Shown here piece by piece: positions 16,434 to 24,916 of a stretch of DNA of 64,000 nucleotides. Position 1 is the stretch's first letter. Each line of letters opens with the position of its first letter. Both the position numbers and the translations under genes were made by a program. This stretch comes from Streptomyces sp. NBC_01341 (GTDB lineage Bacteria; Actinomycetota; Actinomycetes; Streptomycetales; Streptomycetaceae): the NCBI RefSeq assembly GCF_035946055.1, contig NZ_CP108364.1:4898001-4962000 (forward strand), given 5' to 3'. The notes beneath the pieces are model-generated. The model saw nothing but the letters and a program-made list of their open reading frames with translations, was not told the DNA's origin and made no database searches.

Positions 16434-17818
16434 CGGTACTCCGAGAGCCTGCGGTTGACCCCGACGATCGCGGCGACCGCACCCAGTACGGCGAGGACGG
16501 CGGCCCCGATCGGCAGCCCGCCCAGCGCCCCGCGCCCGCTCCTGGCCGCGGCGTCGAACTCGCCCTGCTCATGGGCGAGCGCCTGCCGCAGCGCATCGTC
16601 GACCCGCTCGAAGCACTCACCCGTGGAGCCCTTCGGACCGATGATCTGCTTCAGCGCACCGTCGTAGTCGCCCCGGTCGTCCGTCGTCCGGGCCTCTTTG
16701 TGGCGGTCCTGCCACTCGGACACACTGCTGACGGCACTCGCCACCGGCCTGCTCCCACTGGAGTCGTCGGCGAGCTCCTCCGCGCTCACGAGCTGCGCGG
16801 CGAGGGCCTTCATACCCGTGCCGAAGTCGGTCTCGTACTTGTCCCGCGTGCCGTCCGGGGTGAGCACCGCGCCCCGGGCTACCAGCGTGAGGTTCTCGTT
16901 GGCCCGTGCCTTCAGGGAGTTGATCCTGGCCTTGTTCAGGACGTCGAGGGATTCCTGACCGTGGACCATCGCGTCGCGCATCTCGGCCCTGGCCACCGTG
17001 TGTCCCACGGCCAGCCACAGCAGCACCACCGTCGCCGCCGCCGTCGCGGCGAGCAGCCCGTGATTGAGGACGCGGTTCGTCCTGCGGTAGTTGCGCCGCT
17101 GCATCCACACCAGCGCGGCCAGCGTCACGATCCCCGCGGCCAGCGAGAGGAACGGCCACCTGCGGGCGTCGGACGTGTCGGTGCCGAGACTGGCGGTCTC
17201 CGCGGCGTACAACCGCTCGGCCGCGGGGAGGAGTTCGTTCGTCATCTTCTGGTTGGCGTACCGGAGATAGGCGCCGCCGAGCGGAAGCCCCTGCCGGTTG
17301 TTGGCCCGCGCCCGCTCCACCAGCCCGGTGTACTCGGGCAGCAGCTCTCCCAGGGTGGTGATCTCCCGGTGCGAGGACGTCGAGGCGTCGGTGCTCGCCG
17401 CCGCCTTCACCAGGAGCCTGGAGGCCTCCTTGATGTCCCTCTCGTACTGCTCGTGCACGTCCTTCGGCTCCTGAGCCCCCGCCAGGAAACCGCTCGCCGC
17501 CATCGTGTCCGCGTCCGCCAGCGAACGGTAGATGTCCGCCGCGTCCGCGCTGAGCGGCTGGCTGCGGGTCACCACGTCGTGCGCGGCCTCGGCCCGGGCC
17601 GCGATCTCCAGGTACGTGACCGCGCCGAACACCACGACCAGCAGAGCGAGTACGGCGCCGTAGATCTGCAGCCGGCCCGGTTCGGTCGTCGCCGCGGAGC
17701 GCAGCCGGTCGACGGCGACGACCCGGGCAGCACGGCGCGGCGCGGGTACGGTCATGGGCGCTGCCTGCGGCCCCGGCGCGGGCTCCCGTGGTGCGGCCCC
17801 GTTCGGCGGGTATGTCAC
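16430..17818 (-). CDS. glnX: GlnX-like membrane sensor protein
   Basis: A 462-residue membrane protein and first gene of the seven-gene cluster. The frame is open to 18532, but GTG at 17818 is preferred because of its strong GGGGGAGG ribosome site and because upstream residues are low-complexity. A cytoplasmic N-terminal tail (1-50) precedes helix 1 (about 52-72) and an extracytoplasmic helical domain. Two central helices, LSLAAGIVTLAALVWMQ and LLAATAAATVVLLWLAVG, are joined by a basic loop. A second extracytoplasmic domain and a C-terminal helix before RRLSEYR complete it. Four helices and two helical outer domains match M. tuberculosis GlnX, which is thought to pass the GlnH signal to PknG inside the cell. 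Function here is inferred from order and topology. Confidence 0.85.
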   Translation of the reverse strand: MTYPPNGAAPREPAPGPQAAPMTVPAPRRAARVVAVDRLRSAATTEPGRLQIYGAVLALLVVVFGAVTYLEIAARAEAAHDVVTRSQPLSADAADIYRSLADADTMAASGFLAGAQEPKDVHEQYERDIKEASRLLVKAAASTDASTSSHREITTLGELLPEYTGLVERARANNRQGLPLGGAYLRYANQKMTNELLPAAERLYAAETASLGTDTSDARRWPFLSLAAGIVTLAALVWMQRRNYRRTNRVLNHGLLAATAAATVVLLWLAVGHTVARAEMRDAMVHGQESLDVLNKARINSLKARANENLTLVARGAVLTPDGTRDKYETDFGTGMKALAAQLVSAEELADDSSGSRPVASAVSSVSEWQDRHKEARTTDDRGDYDGALKQIIGPKGSTGECFERVDDALRQALAHEQGEFDAAARSGRGALGGLPIGAAVLAVLGAVAAIVGVNRRLSEYR

Positions 17819-17993
17819 TTGACCTCCCCCTCGGTCACTGACGACGGCCCCGGCCCCCTGCCGAGGAGGACTGGTGCCCGGCCAGAAGTATGGCCGCACG
17901 AAACGGTATTCACCAGGAACAACTGGATCCGCACCGGATCGATCTCCCCCACCATGAACACGTATGGCGCGCCGGATCGGTTCCCGTGCGGAA

Positions 17994-18029
17994 GGGGCGT
18001 CACGCGGCGCCGAAGCCGCGTGACGCCCC
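17994..18029 (-). terminator. Strong hairpin ending the GH4/kinase operon
   Basis: A perfect 15-bp inverted repeat (GGGGCGTCACGCGGC and its complement) encloses a 6-nt loop, 20 bp past the kinase stop. It separates the sugar operon from the glnX promoter region; no T tract is present. Confidence 0.75.
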
Positions 18030-18048
18030 CACCTGTGGTGCCATTGTG

Positions 18049-19017
18049 TCAGGCGTAGTACGAGCGCAGCCTCCCGTGGGCCGCCGGGGGCGCCGCCACA
18101 TGGTCGAGGCCGAGCAACGCGGCCCCCAGTACCGGGGGCTGGGCGACCACCCGTACCACCGCCTCGGGCGCGCGCTCGGCGAGCAGTGCCGCGATCCGGT
18201 CGTCCAGCCGGGGGTGCCGTGCAGCGAGCACGCTGCCCCCCAGCACCACCGGTACCTCCTCCGCGAGCAGGCCGAGCCGGCCCAGCGCGACGGACGCCAT
18301 GGCGACGACCTCGTCCGCCAGGCGGTCCACCAGGGCGCCCGCCACCGCGTCCCCGGCGGCGCTCGTCGCGAACAGCACCGGAGTCAGCTCGTGGCGGCGC
18401 CCGTCGGGGATCAGCCCTCGGTGCAGCGCCTCGATCAGCTCGTACATCGATCCGAGCCCGAAGTGCCCCGGCAGCGCGCGGGCCAGTTCCGTCGGCTCCC
18501 CGCGGCCGTCCTCGGCCCGCGCGGCGAACCACAGCGCCTCGTCCGCGAGCCCCGAACCCCCGCCCCAGTCACCCGATATGCGCCCGATCGCCGGGAAGCG
18601 GGCGGTGCGGCCGTCGGGCACCATGCCCACGCAGTTGATCCCGGCGCCGCACACGACGGCCACCCCGCGCGGCTCGTCCACCCCGGCGCGCAGGATCGCG
18701 AAGGTGTCGTTGCGCACCTCCACCGTGCCGCCCCACCCGCGCCGCAGCAGAGCCTCGGCCAGCTCGGCCTCCTCGACGGGGAGATCGGCGTTCGCCAGGC
18801 ACGCCGACACGTGCGCCACGCCCGCGACGTCCTCCTCGCACAGCGCGAGCGCCCGCCCGACCACCGCCGCCAGGATGTCGACGGCCGGCTCCACCCCCAC
18901 GACCGGCGGCTGGAAGCCACCGCCGCGCGCCGTGGACAGGACCGAGCCGTTCTCGCCGATCAGTGCCACATCGGTCTTGCTGTTCCCCGCGTCGATGGCG
19001 AGGACCGATGCGTTCAC
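18049..19017 (-). CDS. BadF/BadG-type sugar kinase, N-acetylglucosamine kinase-like
   Basis: A 322-residue ATPase of the ASKHA fold. It opens with the phosphate-1 motif AIDAGNSKTDVALI, has an NDTFAILRAG segment, GVAVVCGAGINCVG, and the glycine-rich GDWGGGSGLADEAL typical of BadF/GlcNAc-kinase-like proteins; VVLGGSVLAA forms the adenosine motif. GTG at 19017 overlaps the GH4 stop as GTGA; the longer open frame upstream is shadow. It is the last gene of a sugar operon and probably phosphorylates a hexose or hexosamine released or imported by it. It could be the step that makes the 6-phosphate needed by the GH4 enzyme, or act on the monosaccharide product. The actual sugar is not determinable. 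Confidence 0.88.
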   Translation of the reverse strand: MNASVLAIDAGNSKTDVALIGENGSVLSTARGGGFQPPVVGVEPAVDILAAVVGRALALCEEDVAGVAHVSACLANADLPVEEAELAEALLRRGWGGTVEVRNDTFAILRAGVDEPRGVAVVCGAGINCVGMVPDGRTARFPAIGRISGDWGGGSGLADEALWFAARAEDGRGEPTELARALPGHFGLGSMYELIEALHRGLIPDGRRHELTPVLFATSAAGDAVAGALVDRLADEVVAMASVALGRLGLLAEEVPVVLGGSVLAARHPRLDDRIAALLAERAPEAVVRVVAQPPVLGAALLGLDHVAAPPAAHGRLRSYYA

Positions 19018-20279
19018 GCCCACGCCAGGTGCTCCCGGTTGTGCGCGATCAGCCGGTCCGTGAGGGCTTCGGCGTACTCGAACTGGCCCACGAGCGGATG
19101 CGAGAGCAGCGCTTTGAACACCCGGTCCCGGCCGCCGCGCAGTGCCGCGTCCAGCGCCAGGTCCTCGTAGGCCGTGACGGACCCGATGAGCCCCGCGTAG
19201 AGGGGGTCGAGCGCGGGGACCGCGAGCGGGACGGCGCCCGTGCCGTCGACACGCGCCTGTGTCTCGATCACCGCGTCGTCCGGGAGGAACGGCAGCGTGC
19301 CGTTGTTGTACGTGTTGACCACCTGCACCGCGGAACCGCTCCCGCCGAGCAGGGAGGCCGCCAGGTCCACGGCCGCCTCCGAGTAGTAGGCGCCGCCGCG
19401 CTTGGCGAGCAGTTCCGGCTTCTCGTCCAGCGCCGGATCGCCGTACATGGCCAGGAGTTCCCTCTCCATGGCGGCGACCTCCACCGCCCGGGACGGCTTC
19501 GTGCCGAGCTCCCGGACGACCTCGTCGTGCGCGTAGAAGTACCGCAGGTAGTACGAGGGGACGACACCGAGCCGGTCCACGAGCTGCCGGGGCATGCGCA
19601 GGTCGCCCGCGATCGTGTCGCCGTGCTCGGCCAGCAGCTTCGGCAGGACGTCCTCGCCGTCCGGGCCGCCGAGGCGCACCCCGAGCTCCCACGAGAGGTG
19701 GTTGAGACCGACGTGGTCGAGGTGCACCTCACGCGGAGCGACGTCCAGCAGCCGTGCGAACTTCCGCTGGAAGCCGATCGCGACGTTGCACAGCCCCACT
19801 GCCTTGTGACCGGCCTGGAGCAGAGCCCGGGTCACGATCCCCACCGGGTTGGTGAAGTCGATGATCCACGCGTCCGGGTTGGCGCGCCTGACCCGCTCGG
19901 CGATGTCCAGGACCACCGGCACCGTGCGCATCGCCTTGGCGAGACCTCCGGCCCCGGTGGTCTCCTGGCCGACGCAGCCGCACTCCAGCGGCCAGGTCTC
20001 GTCCTGGTTCCGGGCGGCCTGCCCGCCGACACGCAGTTGGAGCAGCACCGCGTCCGCGCCCTCCACCCCCGCGTCCAGGTCGGCCGTGGTGGTGATCCGC
20101 CCCGGGTGGCCCTGCTTGGCGAAGATCCGCCGCGCCAGACCGCCGACGAGCTCCAGCCGGTGGGCCGCCGGGTCGACGAGCACCAGCTCCTCGATGGGCA
20201 GGGTGTCCCGCAGACGTGCGAAACCGTCGATCAGTTCGGGTGTGTAGGTGGACCCGCCACCCACTACTGCGAGCTTCAT
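19014..20279 (-). CDS. GH4-family 6-phospho-beta-glucosidase-like enzyme
   Basis: A 421-residue NAD- and divalent-metal-dependent glycosidase of family GH4. It has an N-terminal Rossmann motif (VVGGGSTYTPEL), metal ligands Cys164 (GLCNVAIG) and His194 (GLNHLSW), and a Tyr-rich VPSYYLRYFY segment where the catalytic base Tyr lies. The CN motif is the form typical of 6-phospho-beta-glucosidases (LicH/CelF type), not alpha. GH4 enzymes act by oxidation at C3 and elimination, usually on PTS-delivered 6-phospho-disaccharides. Here the partners are an ABC importer and a kinase. ATG at 20279 is one base from the upstream permease stop. Confidence 0.9.
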   Translation of the reverse strand: MKLAVVGGGSTYTPELIDGFARLRDTLPIEELVLVDPAAHRLELVGGLARRIFAKQGHPGRITTTADLDAGVEGADAVLLQLRVGGQAARNQDETWPLECGCVGQETTGAGGLAKAMRTVPVVLDIAERVRRANPDAWIIDFTNPVGIVTRALLQAGHKAVGLCNVAIGFQRKFARLLDVAPREVHLDHVGLNHLSWELGVRLGGPDGEDVLPKLLAEHGDTIAGDLRMPRQLVDRLGVVPSYYLRYFYAHDEVVRELGTKPSRAVEVAAMERELLAMYGDPALDEKPELLAKRGGAYYSEAAVDLAASLLGGSGSAVQVVNTYNNGTLPFLPDDAVIETQARVDGTGAVPLAVPALDPLYAGLIGSVTAYEDLALDAALRGGRDRVFKALLSHPLVGQFEYAEALTDRLIAHNREHLAWA

Positions 20280-20280
20280 A

Positions 20281-21180
20281 TCAGCCTTTTACTCCGGTCA
20301 GTGTGACGCCCTCGACGAATGCCTTCTGGGCGAAGAAGAAGACGGCGATCACGGGGGCCATGACCAGAACGGTCGCGGCCATGGTCAGGTTCCAGTCGGT
20401 GTGGTGTGCGCCCTTGAAGGATTCCAGGCCGTAACTCAGCGTCCATGCGGCCGGGTTCTCGGAGGCGTAGATCTGCGGCCCGAAGTAGTCGTTCCACGCG
20501 GCGAAGAACTGGAACAGGGCGATCGCCGCGATGCCGGGCCTGGCCATCGGCAGCACGACCTTGACCAGGGTGCGCAATTCGCCGCAGCCGTCGACCCTCG
20601 CCGCGTCCAGGTACTCGTCGGGGATCGTGAGGAGGAACTGTCGCAGCAGGAAGATGGAGAACGCGTCGCCGAACGCCATCGGGATGATGAGCGGCCAGAG
20701 CGTGCCGGAGAGGTCCAGTTGCTTCGCCCAGAACAGGTACATCGGGATGATGACGACCTGCGGCGGCAGCATCATCATCGAGATGACCAGCATCAGGGAG
20801 AGCCGGCGCCCCCGGAAGCGGAACTTCGCCAGCGCGTAGGCGACGGGCACGGACGAGACCACCGTCAGGACGGTGCCCACCCCCGCGTACAGGAGGGTGT
20901 TGCGCCACCAGGTCAGGAAGCCGGGGGTGTCGAGGACCCGCCGGTAGTTCTCCCACTCCCAGGTGTCGGGCGTCAGGTCCCTGGTCAGTGCCTGCTGGTC
21001 GCTCATCAGTGAGGTCAGCAGGACGAAGACGAACGGCAGGACGAAGAACAGCGCGGCCGCGACGCCCAGGGAGTGCACCGCGATCCAGTGCAGCAGTGCC
21101 TTGCGGCGGGCGGTGCGTCCGGCGGGCGTGGACGCCCGGTCGGCCGTGAAGGGCCGGGGCGGGTCGAGGAGTTGGGTCAT
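20281..21180 (-). CDS. Carbohydrate ABC transporter permease, MalG-type
   Basis: A 299-residue inner permease of the CUT1 sugar-importer family with six predicted helices. The EAA loop that docks the ATPase is visible as EYLDAARVDGCGELRTLVKV followed by LPMARPG. The N-terminal tail is cytoplasmic and unusually long (about 30 residues). It lies three bases after the MalF-type permease gene and one base before the GH4 gene. No ATPase is encoded in the operon, so a shared MsiK-type ATPase elsewhere in the genome is expected, as is usual for Streptomyces CUT1 systems (established for other sugars, inferred here). Confidence 0.92.
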   Translation of the reverse strand: MTQLLDPPRPFTADRASTPAGRTARRKALLHWIAVHSLGVAAALFFVLPFVFVLLTSLMSDQQALTRDLTPDTWEWENYRRVLDTPGFLTWWRNTLLYAGVGTVLTVVSSVPVAYALAKFRFRGRRLSLMLVISMMMLPPQVVIIPMYLFWAKQLDLSGTLWPLIIPMAFGDAFSIFLLRQFLLTIPDEYLDAARVDGCGELRTLVKVVLPMARPGIAAIALFQFFAAWNDYFGPQIYASENPAAWTLSYGLESFKGAHHTDWNLTMAATVLVMAPVIAVFFFAQKAFVEGVTLTGVKG

Positions 21181-21183
21181 GAC

Positions 21184-22125
21184 TCAGTCACCGGCCTGGA
21201 TCAGGTTGTTGCGGCCCCGCATCAGCAGTGCGGTGAAGGCCATGGCCAGGGCGAACAGGACGAGGGCGACGACGCAGGCGGAGCCGTAGTCGAAGCGCTG
21301 GAAACCGAGGTTGTAGACCAGCTGGGGCAGCGTGAGTGTCGACTTGTCGGGATATCCCGGCTCGAACTGCTGCCCGGAGCCGCCGATCACCCCCGACGCG
21401 ACCTTCCCGGCCACGAGGGGCTGGGTGTAGTACTGCATCGCCTGGATCACCCCCGTGACCACGGCGAACAGCACGATCGGCGAGATGTTCGGCAGCGTGA
21501 CGAAGCGGAACCGCTGCCAGGCCGAGGTGCCGTCCAGCTCGGCTGCCTCGTACTGCTCACGGGGCACGTCGAGGAGCGCCGCCATGAAGATCACCATGAG
21601 GTCCCCGATGCCCCACACCGCGAGCATCGTGAGCGCCGGCTTCGACCAGGAGGCGTCGTTGAACCAGCCCGGAGCCGGCAGCCCCACGTCGCCCAGGATC
21701 GCGTTGACGGGGCCCGTACCCGGGTTCAGCAGGAAGACGAAGGCGAGCGTCGCGGCCACGGGCGGCGCGAGGTAGGGCAGGTAGAAGAAGGTGCGGAAGA
21801 GTCCCGTACCCGTCCTGATCTTCGTGATCAGCATGCCGATGCCGAGGCCGAACACCACCCGGCAGCTGACCATGACGAGCACCAGCCACAGCGTGTTGCG
21901 CAGCGACGGCCAGAACATGGGGTAGTCGCCGAAGACGTACGTCCAGTTCGTCAGCCCGTTGAAGGACGGCGCCCCGAAGCCGTCGTACTTCATGAACGAG
22001 AAGTACACGGTCGAGATCATCGGGTACGCGAAGAAGACGGCGAACCCGATCAGCCAGGGCGACATGAAGGCCGCCGTCCGCAGCGCCGACCTGCGGCGCT
22101 TGGAGCGGAGCGTGTGCGTGGTCAT
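21184..22125 (-). CDS. Carbohydrate ABC transporter permease, MalF-type
   Basis: A 313-residue permease with six predicted helices, partner of the MalG-type subunit. Its EAA loop reads EQYEAAELDGTSAWQRFRFV then TLPNISP. ATG at 22125 is six bases beyond the lipoprotein gene stop. It forms the import channel with the downstream permease; substrate is set by the lipoprotein. Confidence 0.92.
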   Translation of the reverse strand: MTTHTLRSKRRRSALRTAAFMSPWLIGFAVFFAYPMISTVYFSFMKYDGFGAPSFNGLTNWTYVFGDYPMFWPSLRNTLWLVLVMVSCRVVFGLGIGMLITKIRTGTGLFRTFFYLPYLAPPVAATLAFVFLLNPGTGPVNAILGDVGLPAPGWFNDASWSKPALTMLAVWGIGDLMVIFMAALLDVPREQYEAAELDGTSAWQRFRFVTLPNISPIVLFAVVTGVIQAMQYYTQPLVAGKVASGVIGGSGQQFEPGYPDKSTLTLPQLVYNLGFQRFDYGSACVVALVLFALAMAFTALLMRGRNNLIQAGD

Positions 22126-22131
22126 CGGCGA

Positions 22132-23466
22132 CTACTCCGCCTTGGCGATGTCGGTGTCGATCTGCGCGGCGGTCTTCGCCAGACCGGCCTTCAGGTCCTT
22201 CACCGCGCCCTTCTCGTACTGGAAGCCGAAGTCCTGGATGGTCTGCTGATACGTCGAGCCGTTGACCGCGCCGTCCGGGGTGCTGGACTTCGGGTGCTGC
22301 GCGATGTCGAGGAACGTCTTGAAGCGCGGGTCGAACTTCAGGCCGGGCGACTTGAGCGCCGCGAAGGTGGACGGCACGTTACGGATGCCGTTCGCGAAGT
22401 CGACCACCGCCTGCGTGTCGCTCGTCATGAACTTCATGAGCTCCCAGGCCGCGTTCTGCTTCTTGCTGGCCGGGGCTATCCCCATGATCGTGCCGGACAG
22501 GAAGCCCTTGCCGTAGCTGTCGGCCTCGTCGTCGGCGACCGGCATGGGCGCCACGCCGATCTCGAACGGCACCTTGGCGTCCGTCGCCATGCCCAGCCGC
22601 CACTCACCGTCCAACTGCATCGCGACCTGGCCGGTGTGGAAGGGGTGCTTCGCCCCCCACTCGTCACCGAACGTACCCCGGTACTTCTCCAGCTTCTCGT
22701 ATCCGCCCAGGTCCTCGACCAGCTTCTTCTGGTACGTGAACATCTCGGCGAACGCCGGGTCCTCGGCGATGTTCGACTTGCCCTCGGCGTCGAAGTACGC
22801 GTGGTCCCACGAGGACAGGTAGTGGTCGGCCACCGTCTCGTAGCCGTGGAAGGTCGGCATGAAGCCCAGCTGTTCGTAGCTGTCGCCCTTGCTCACCGTC
22901 AGCTTCTTCGCGACCGAGGCCAGCTCGGACATCGTCTTCGGCGGCGCGGTGATGCCGGCCTTCTCGAAGGCGTCCTTGTTGTAGTAGAGCCCGTACGCGT
23001 CGGCGAGCAGCGGCAGTGCGCACCGCTTGCCCTCGAACTGCGTGTAGTCCAGCAGGACCTTGGGGAAGGTCTTCTCCAGGTCCAGCTTCGACTTCTCGAT
23101 GAACGGCCCGAGATCGGCGAAGGCTCCGGACGAGCAGAACTTGCCCACGTTCGAGGTGGTGAAGGAGGACACCACGTCCGGCCCGTTCGAACCTCCCGCG
23201 CGCAGCGCCTGGTTGAGCTTGTCGTCATTGATGTTGCCGACGACCTTGACGGTGATGTTGGGGTGGGTCTTCTCGAACCGGTCCACGTTGTCCTGGACGG
23301 CCTTCACCTCGGAGGGCGCGCTCCAGCCGTGCCAGAAGTTGATCGTGGTCTTCGCGTTCGGGTCGTCGTTCGCACCGGACTCGGTCTGGCCCGTACAGGC
23401 GGTGGCGAGTACGGAGATCGCGGCGACGGCGACGGCCGTGGTGGTCAGCGTGCGGCATCTGCGCAT
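22132..23466 (-). CDS. Sugar-binding lipoprotein of CUT1 ABC importer
   Basis: A 444-residue solute-binding protein. It has a short basic N-terminus, a hydrophobic core and a lipobox LATAC with lipidated Cys24, so it is tethered outside the membrane. The mature part starts with the SBP family 1 pattern TTINFWHGWS and has a DVVSSFTTSNVGKF segment and many Trp/Tyr typical of sugar-binding clefts. ATG at 23466 has a GGGAG ribosome site; the open frame extends further upstream but without a signal peptide. It is preceded by 86 bp after the ROK gene with no obvious separate promoter. The ligand is likely an oligosaccharide whose product feeds GH4 (inference). Confidence 0.92.
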   Translation of the reverse strand: MRRCRTLTTTAVAVAAISVLATACTGQTESGANDDPNAKTTINFWHGWSAPSEVKAVQDNVDRFEKTHPNITVKVVGNINDDKLNQALRAGGSNGPDVVSSFTTSNVGKFCSSGAFADLGPFIEKSKLDLEKTFPKVLLDYTQFEGKRCALPLLADAYGLYYNKDAFEKAGITAPPKTMSELASVAKKLTVSKGDSYEQLGFMPTFHGYETVADHYLSSWDHAYFDAEGKSNIAEDPAFAEMFTYQKKLVEDLGGYEKLEKYRGTFGDEWGAKHPFHTGQVAMQLDGEWRLGMATDAKVPFEIGVAPMPVADDEADSYGKGFLSGTIMGIAPASKKQNAAWELMKFMTSDTQAVVDFANGIRNVPSTFAALKSPGLKFDPRFKTFLDIAQHPKSSTPDGAVNGSTYQQTIQDFGFQYEKGAVKDLKAGLAKTAAQIDTDIAKAE

Positions 23467-23552
23467 GACAAAGCTCCCAGGGGCAGGGGGACGAAGGAGA
23501 AGGAGGAGTGGGGCAGGGAGTGGAGCGGGAGGTGCGGCGGAGTGCTGCGGGG

Positions 23553-24767
23553 TCAGCGAGAGGTGTCGAACACTTCGTCGCGGGTGTCCGCCAGGGCGCG
23601 TTCCAGGGCGCCCCGAAGGACCGGATGCCGGTCGATGAGCCCGAGGGCGAGACGCGGCCGGGACGCGGCCAGTTCGGCGAGCTCGCCCTGGACCAGGGAC
23701 AGCAGCCGCTCGCCGCCGGCGGAGACCAGCCCGCCCGAGAGGACGATCAGCCCCGGGTCGAGCACGGCGGTGACGGACGCGAGCCCGGTGGCGAGGCGCT
23801 GCGCGTACTGCCGCAGGAGCTCGGTGAGGGCCGGCTCCCGCTCGTACTCGGCGGCGGCCCGGGCCAGGAGCCCTGCGGCGACTTCCGTGTACGGCTGGTG
23901 CGGGGTCTCGATGCCCAGGGCCGTGGCGAGCCTCGGTACGGCCTGGGCGCCCGCCAGTTCCTGGAAACCACCGGCGTTCGCCTTCACCACCTGGCGCACC
24001 AGCGGGGTGCCGGGCACGGGCAGGAAGCCGACCTCGCCCGCACCGCCGGTGAAGCCGCGGTGCAGCCTGCCGTTGATGACGAGGGCGGCGCCGAGGCCCT
24101 CCTCGTTCCACAGGAGGACGAAGTCCTCGTGGCCACGGGCCGCACCGAGCCGCTGTTCGGCCACCGCGACCAGGTTCACGTCGTTCTCGTACTCCACGGG
24201 CATCGGCAGGCAGGCGGCCAGCTCGTCCAGCAGTGTGGGGGAGTGCCAGCCGGGCAGGTGCGAGGCGTAGCGCAGTCGGCCCGTGCCGGGATCGAACGCT
24301 CCGGGGGTGCCGATGACGACCCGGTGCACATCGGCCCGGGTGATGCCGGCGTCCTTGACCGCGCCGTCCAGGGCGTCCGTCACCTGGCGCACCACGCCTC
24401 CGGCGCGCCGTCCGGAGGTGGGCAGTTCGTGGGTGCCGACGGTCGCGCCGGTCACGTCCGCGACGGCTGCGACGATCCGCTGGGCGGTCACGTCGAGACC
24501 CGCCACATGGGCGGCCCCGGCGTTGACCGCGTACAGCTGGGCGCTGGGACCGGGCCGCCCCTCGCTCGTGCCGGTGGCGACGACGAGCCCCGCCGCCTCC
24601 AGCCGGGCCAGGAGCTGCGACGCGGTGGGCTTGGACAGGCCCGTCAGCTTCCCGATCCTCGTGCGGGTGAGCGGCCCGTGCTCCAGCAGCAGATCGAGGG
24701 CTGCCCGGTCGTTCATGGCGCGCAGCACGCGGGGGGTGCCCGGGGTGGTTCCGGCCATGAGTGACAC
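23553..24767 (-). CDS. ROK-family transcriptional repressor
   Basis: A 404-residue regulator. Residues about 15-75 form a winged helix-turn-helix (LTRTRIGKLTGLSKPTASQL as helices). The ROK sugar-sensing domain follows, with GLDVTAQRIVAAVAD as the phosphate-1 motif and TGGAGEVGFLP in the catalytic region. The usual ROK zinc signature CxCGxxGCxE is absent: the corresponding part has no cysteines, so it is probably a zinc-free ligand sensor. GTG at 24767 is close behind AGAGGG; an ATG three codons later is possible. It heads the operon and sits next to a palindrome in its own leader, implying autoregulation and sugar-induced derepression of the importer/GH4/kinase genes. Confidence 0.9.
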   Translation of the reverse strand: MSLMAGTTPGTPRVLRAMNDRAALDLLLEHGPLTRTRIGKLTGLSKPTASQLLARLEAAGLVVATGTSEGRPGPSAQLYAVNAGAAHVAGLDVTAQRIVAAVADVTGATVGTHELPTSGRRAGGVVRQVTDALDGAVKDAGITRADVHRVVIGTPGAFDPGTGRLRYASHLPGWHSPTLLDELAACLPMPVEYENDVNLVAVAEQRLGAARGHEDFVLLWNEEGLGAALVINGRLHRGFTGGAGEVGFLPVPGTPLVRQVVKANAGGFQELAGAQAVPRLATALGIETPHQPYTEVAAGLLARAAAEYEREPALTELLRQYAQRLATGLASVTAVLDPGLIVLSGGLVSAGGERLLSLVQGELAELAASRPRLALGLIDRHPVLRGALERALADTRDEVFDTSR

Positions 24768-24779
24768 CTGCCCTCTGTT

Positions 24780-24792
24780 AGGAAAGTTTCCT
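24780..24792 (-). promoter_or_regulatory. Probable ROK operator, AGGAAA-N-TTTCCT palindrome
   Basis: A 13-bp palindrome with perfect 6-bp arms lies 12 bp upstream of the ROK start and just downstream of the predicted transcription start. It matches the style of operators found beside actinobacterial ROK regulators. Binding here would block transcription of the whole operon. No second copy was seen in the 86 bp before the lipoprotein gene. Confidence 0.65.
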
Positions 24793-24803
24793 GTCCATTG
24801 AGG

Positions 24804-24833
24804 AACGTAGGCGTGACGTCATGCGGCCGTCAA
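24804..24833 (-). promoter_or_regulatory. Promoter of ROK/sugar-importer operon
   Basis: On the minus strand TTGACG (24833-24828) is followed after 18 bp by TACGTT (24809-24804), a good housekeeping-type -35/-10 pair. The predicted transcription start is near 24797, directly before the operator palindrome. The -35 box abuts the T tract of the mscS terminator. Confidence 0.65.
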
Positions 24834-24877
24834 TGGAAAACGCCCCCGAGGCAACCGAAGCGTTACCTGCGGGGGCG
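24834..24877 (-). terminator. Rho-independent terminator of mscS
   Basis: Read on the minus strand, an 8-bp GC stem (CGCCCCCG and complement at 24841-24877) is extended by an imperfect inner stem and followed by TTTT. It lies 40 bp past the mscS stop. Confidence 0.8.
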
Positions 24878-24916
24878 GATCCGGTGCGGCGATGTCCGCC
24901 GCGGCGTCCGGCCGTG

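Noticed and set aside
17815..18003. 62-codon minus-strand frame with GTGA overlap to glnX
   Set aside because: It begins inside the terminator hairpin of the previous operon, lacks a ribosome site and has no typical composition. It is more likely glnX leader sequence.
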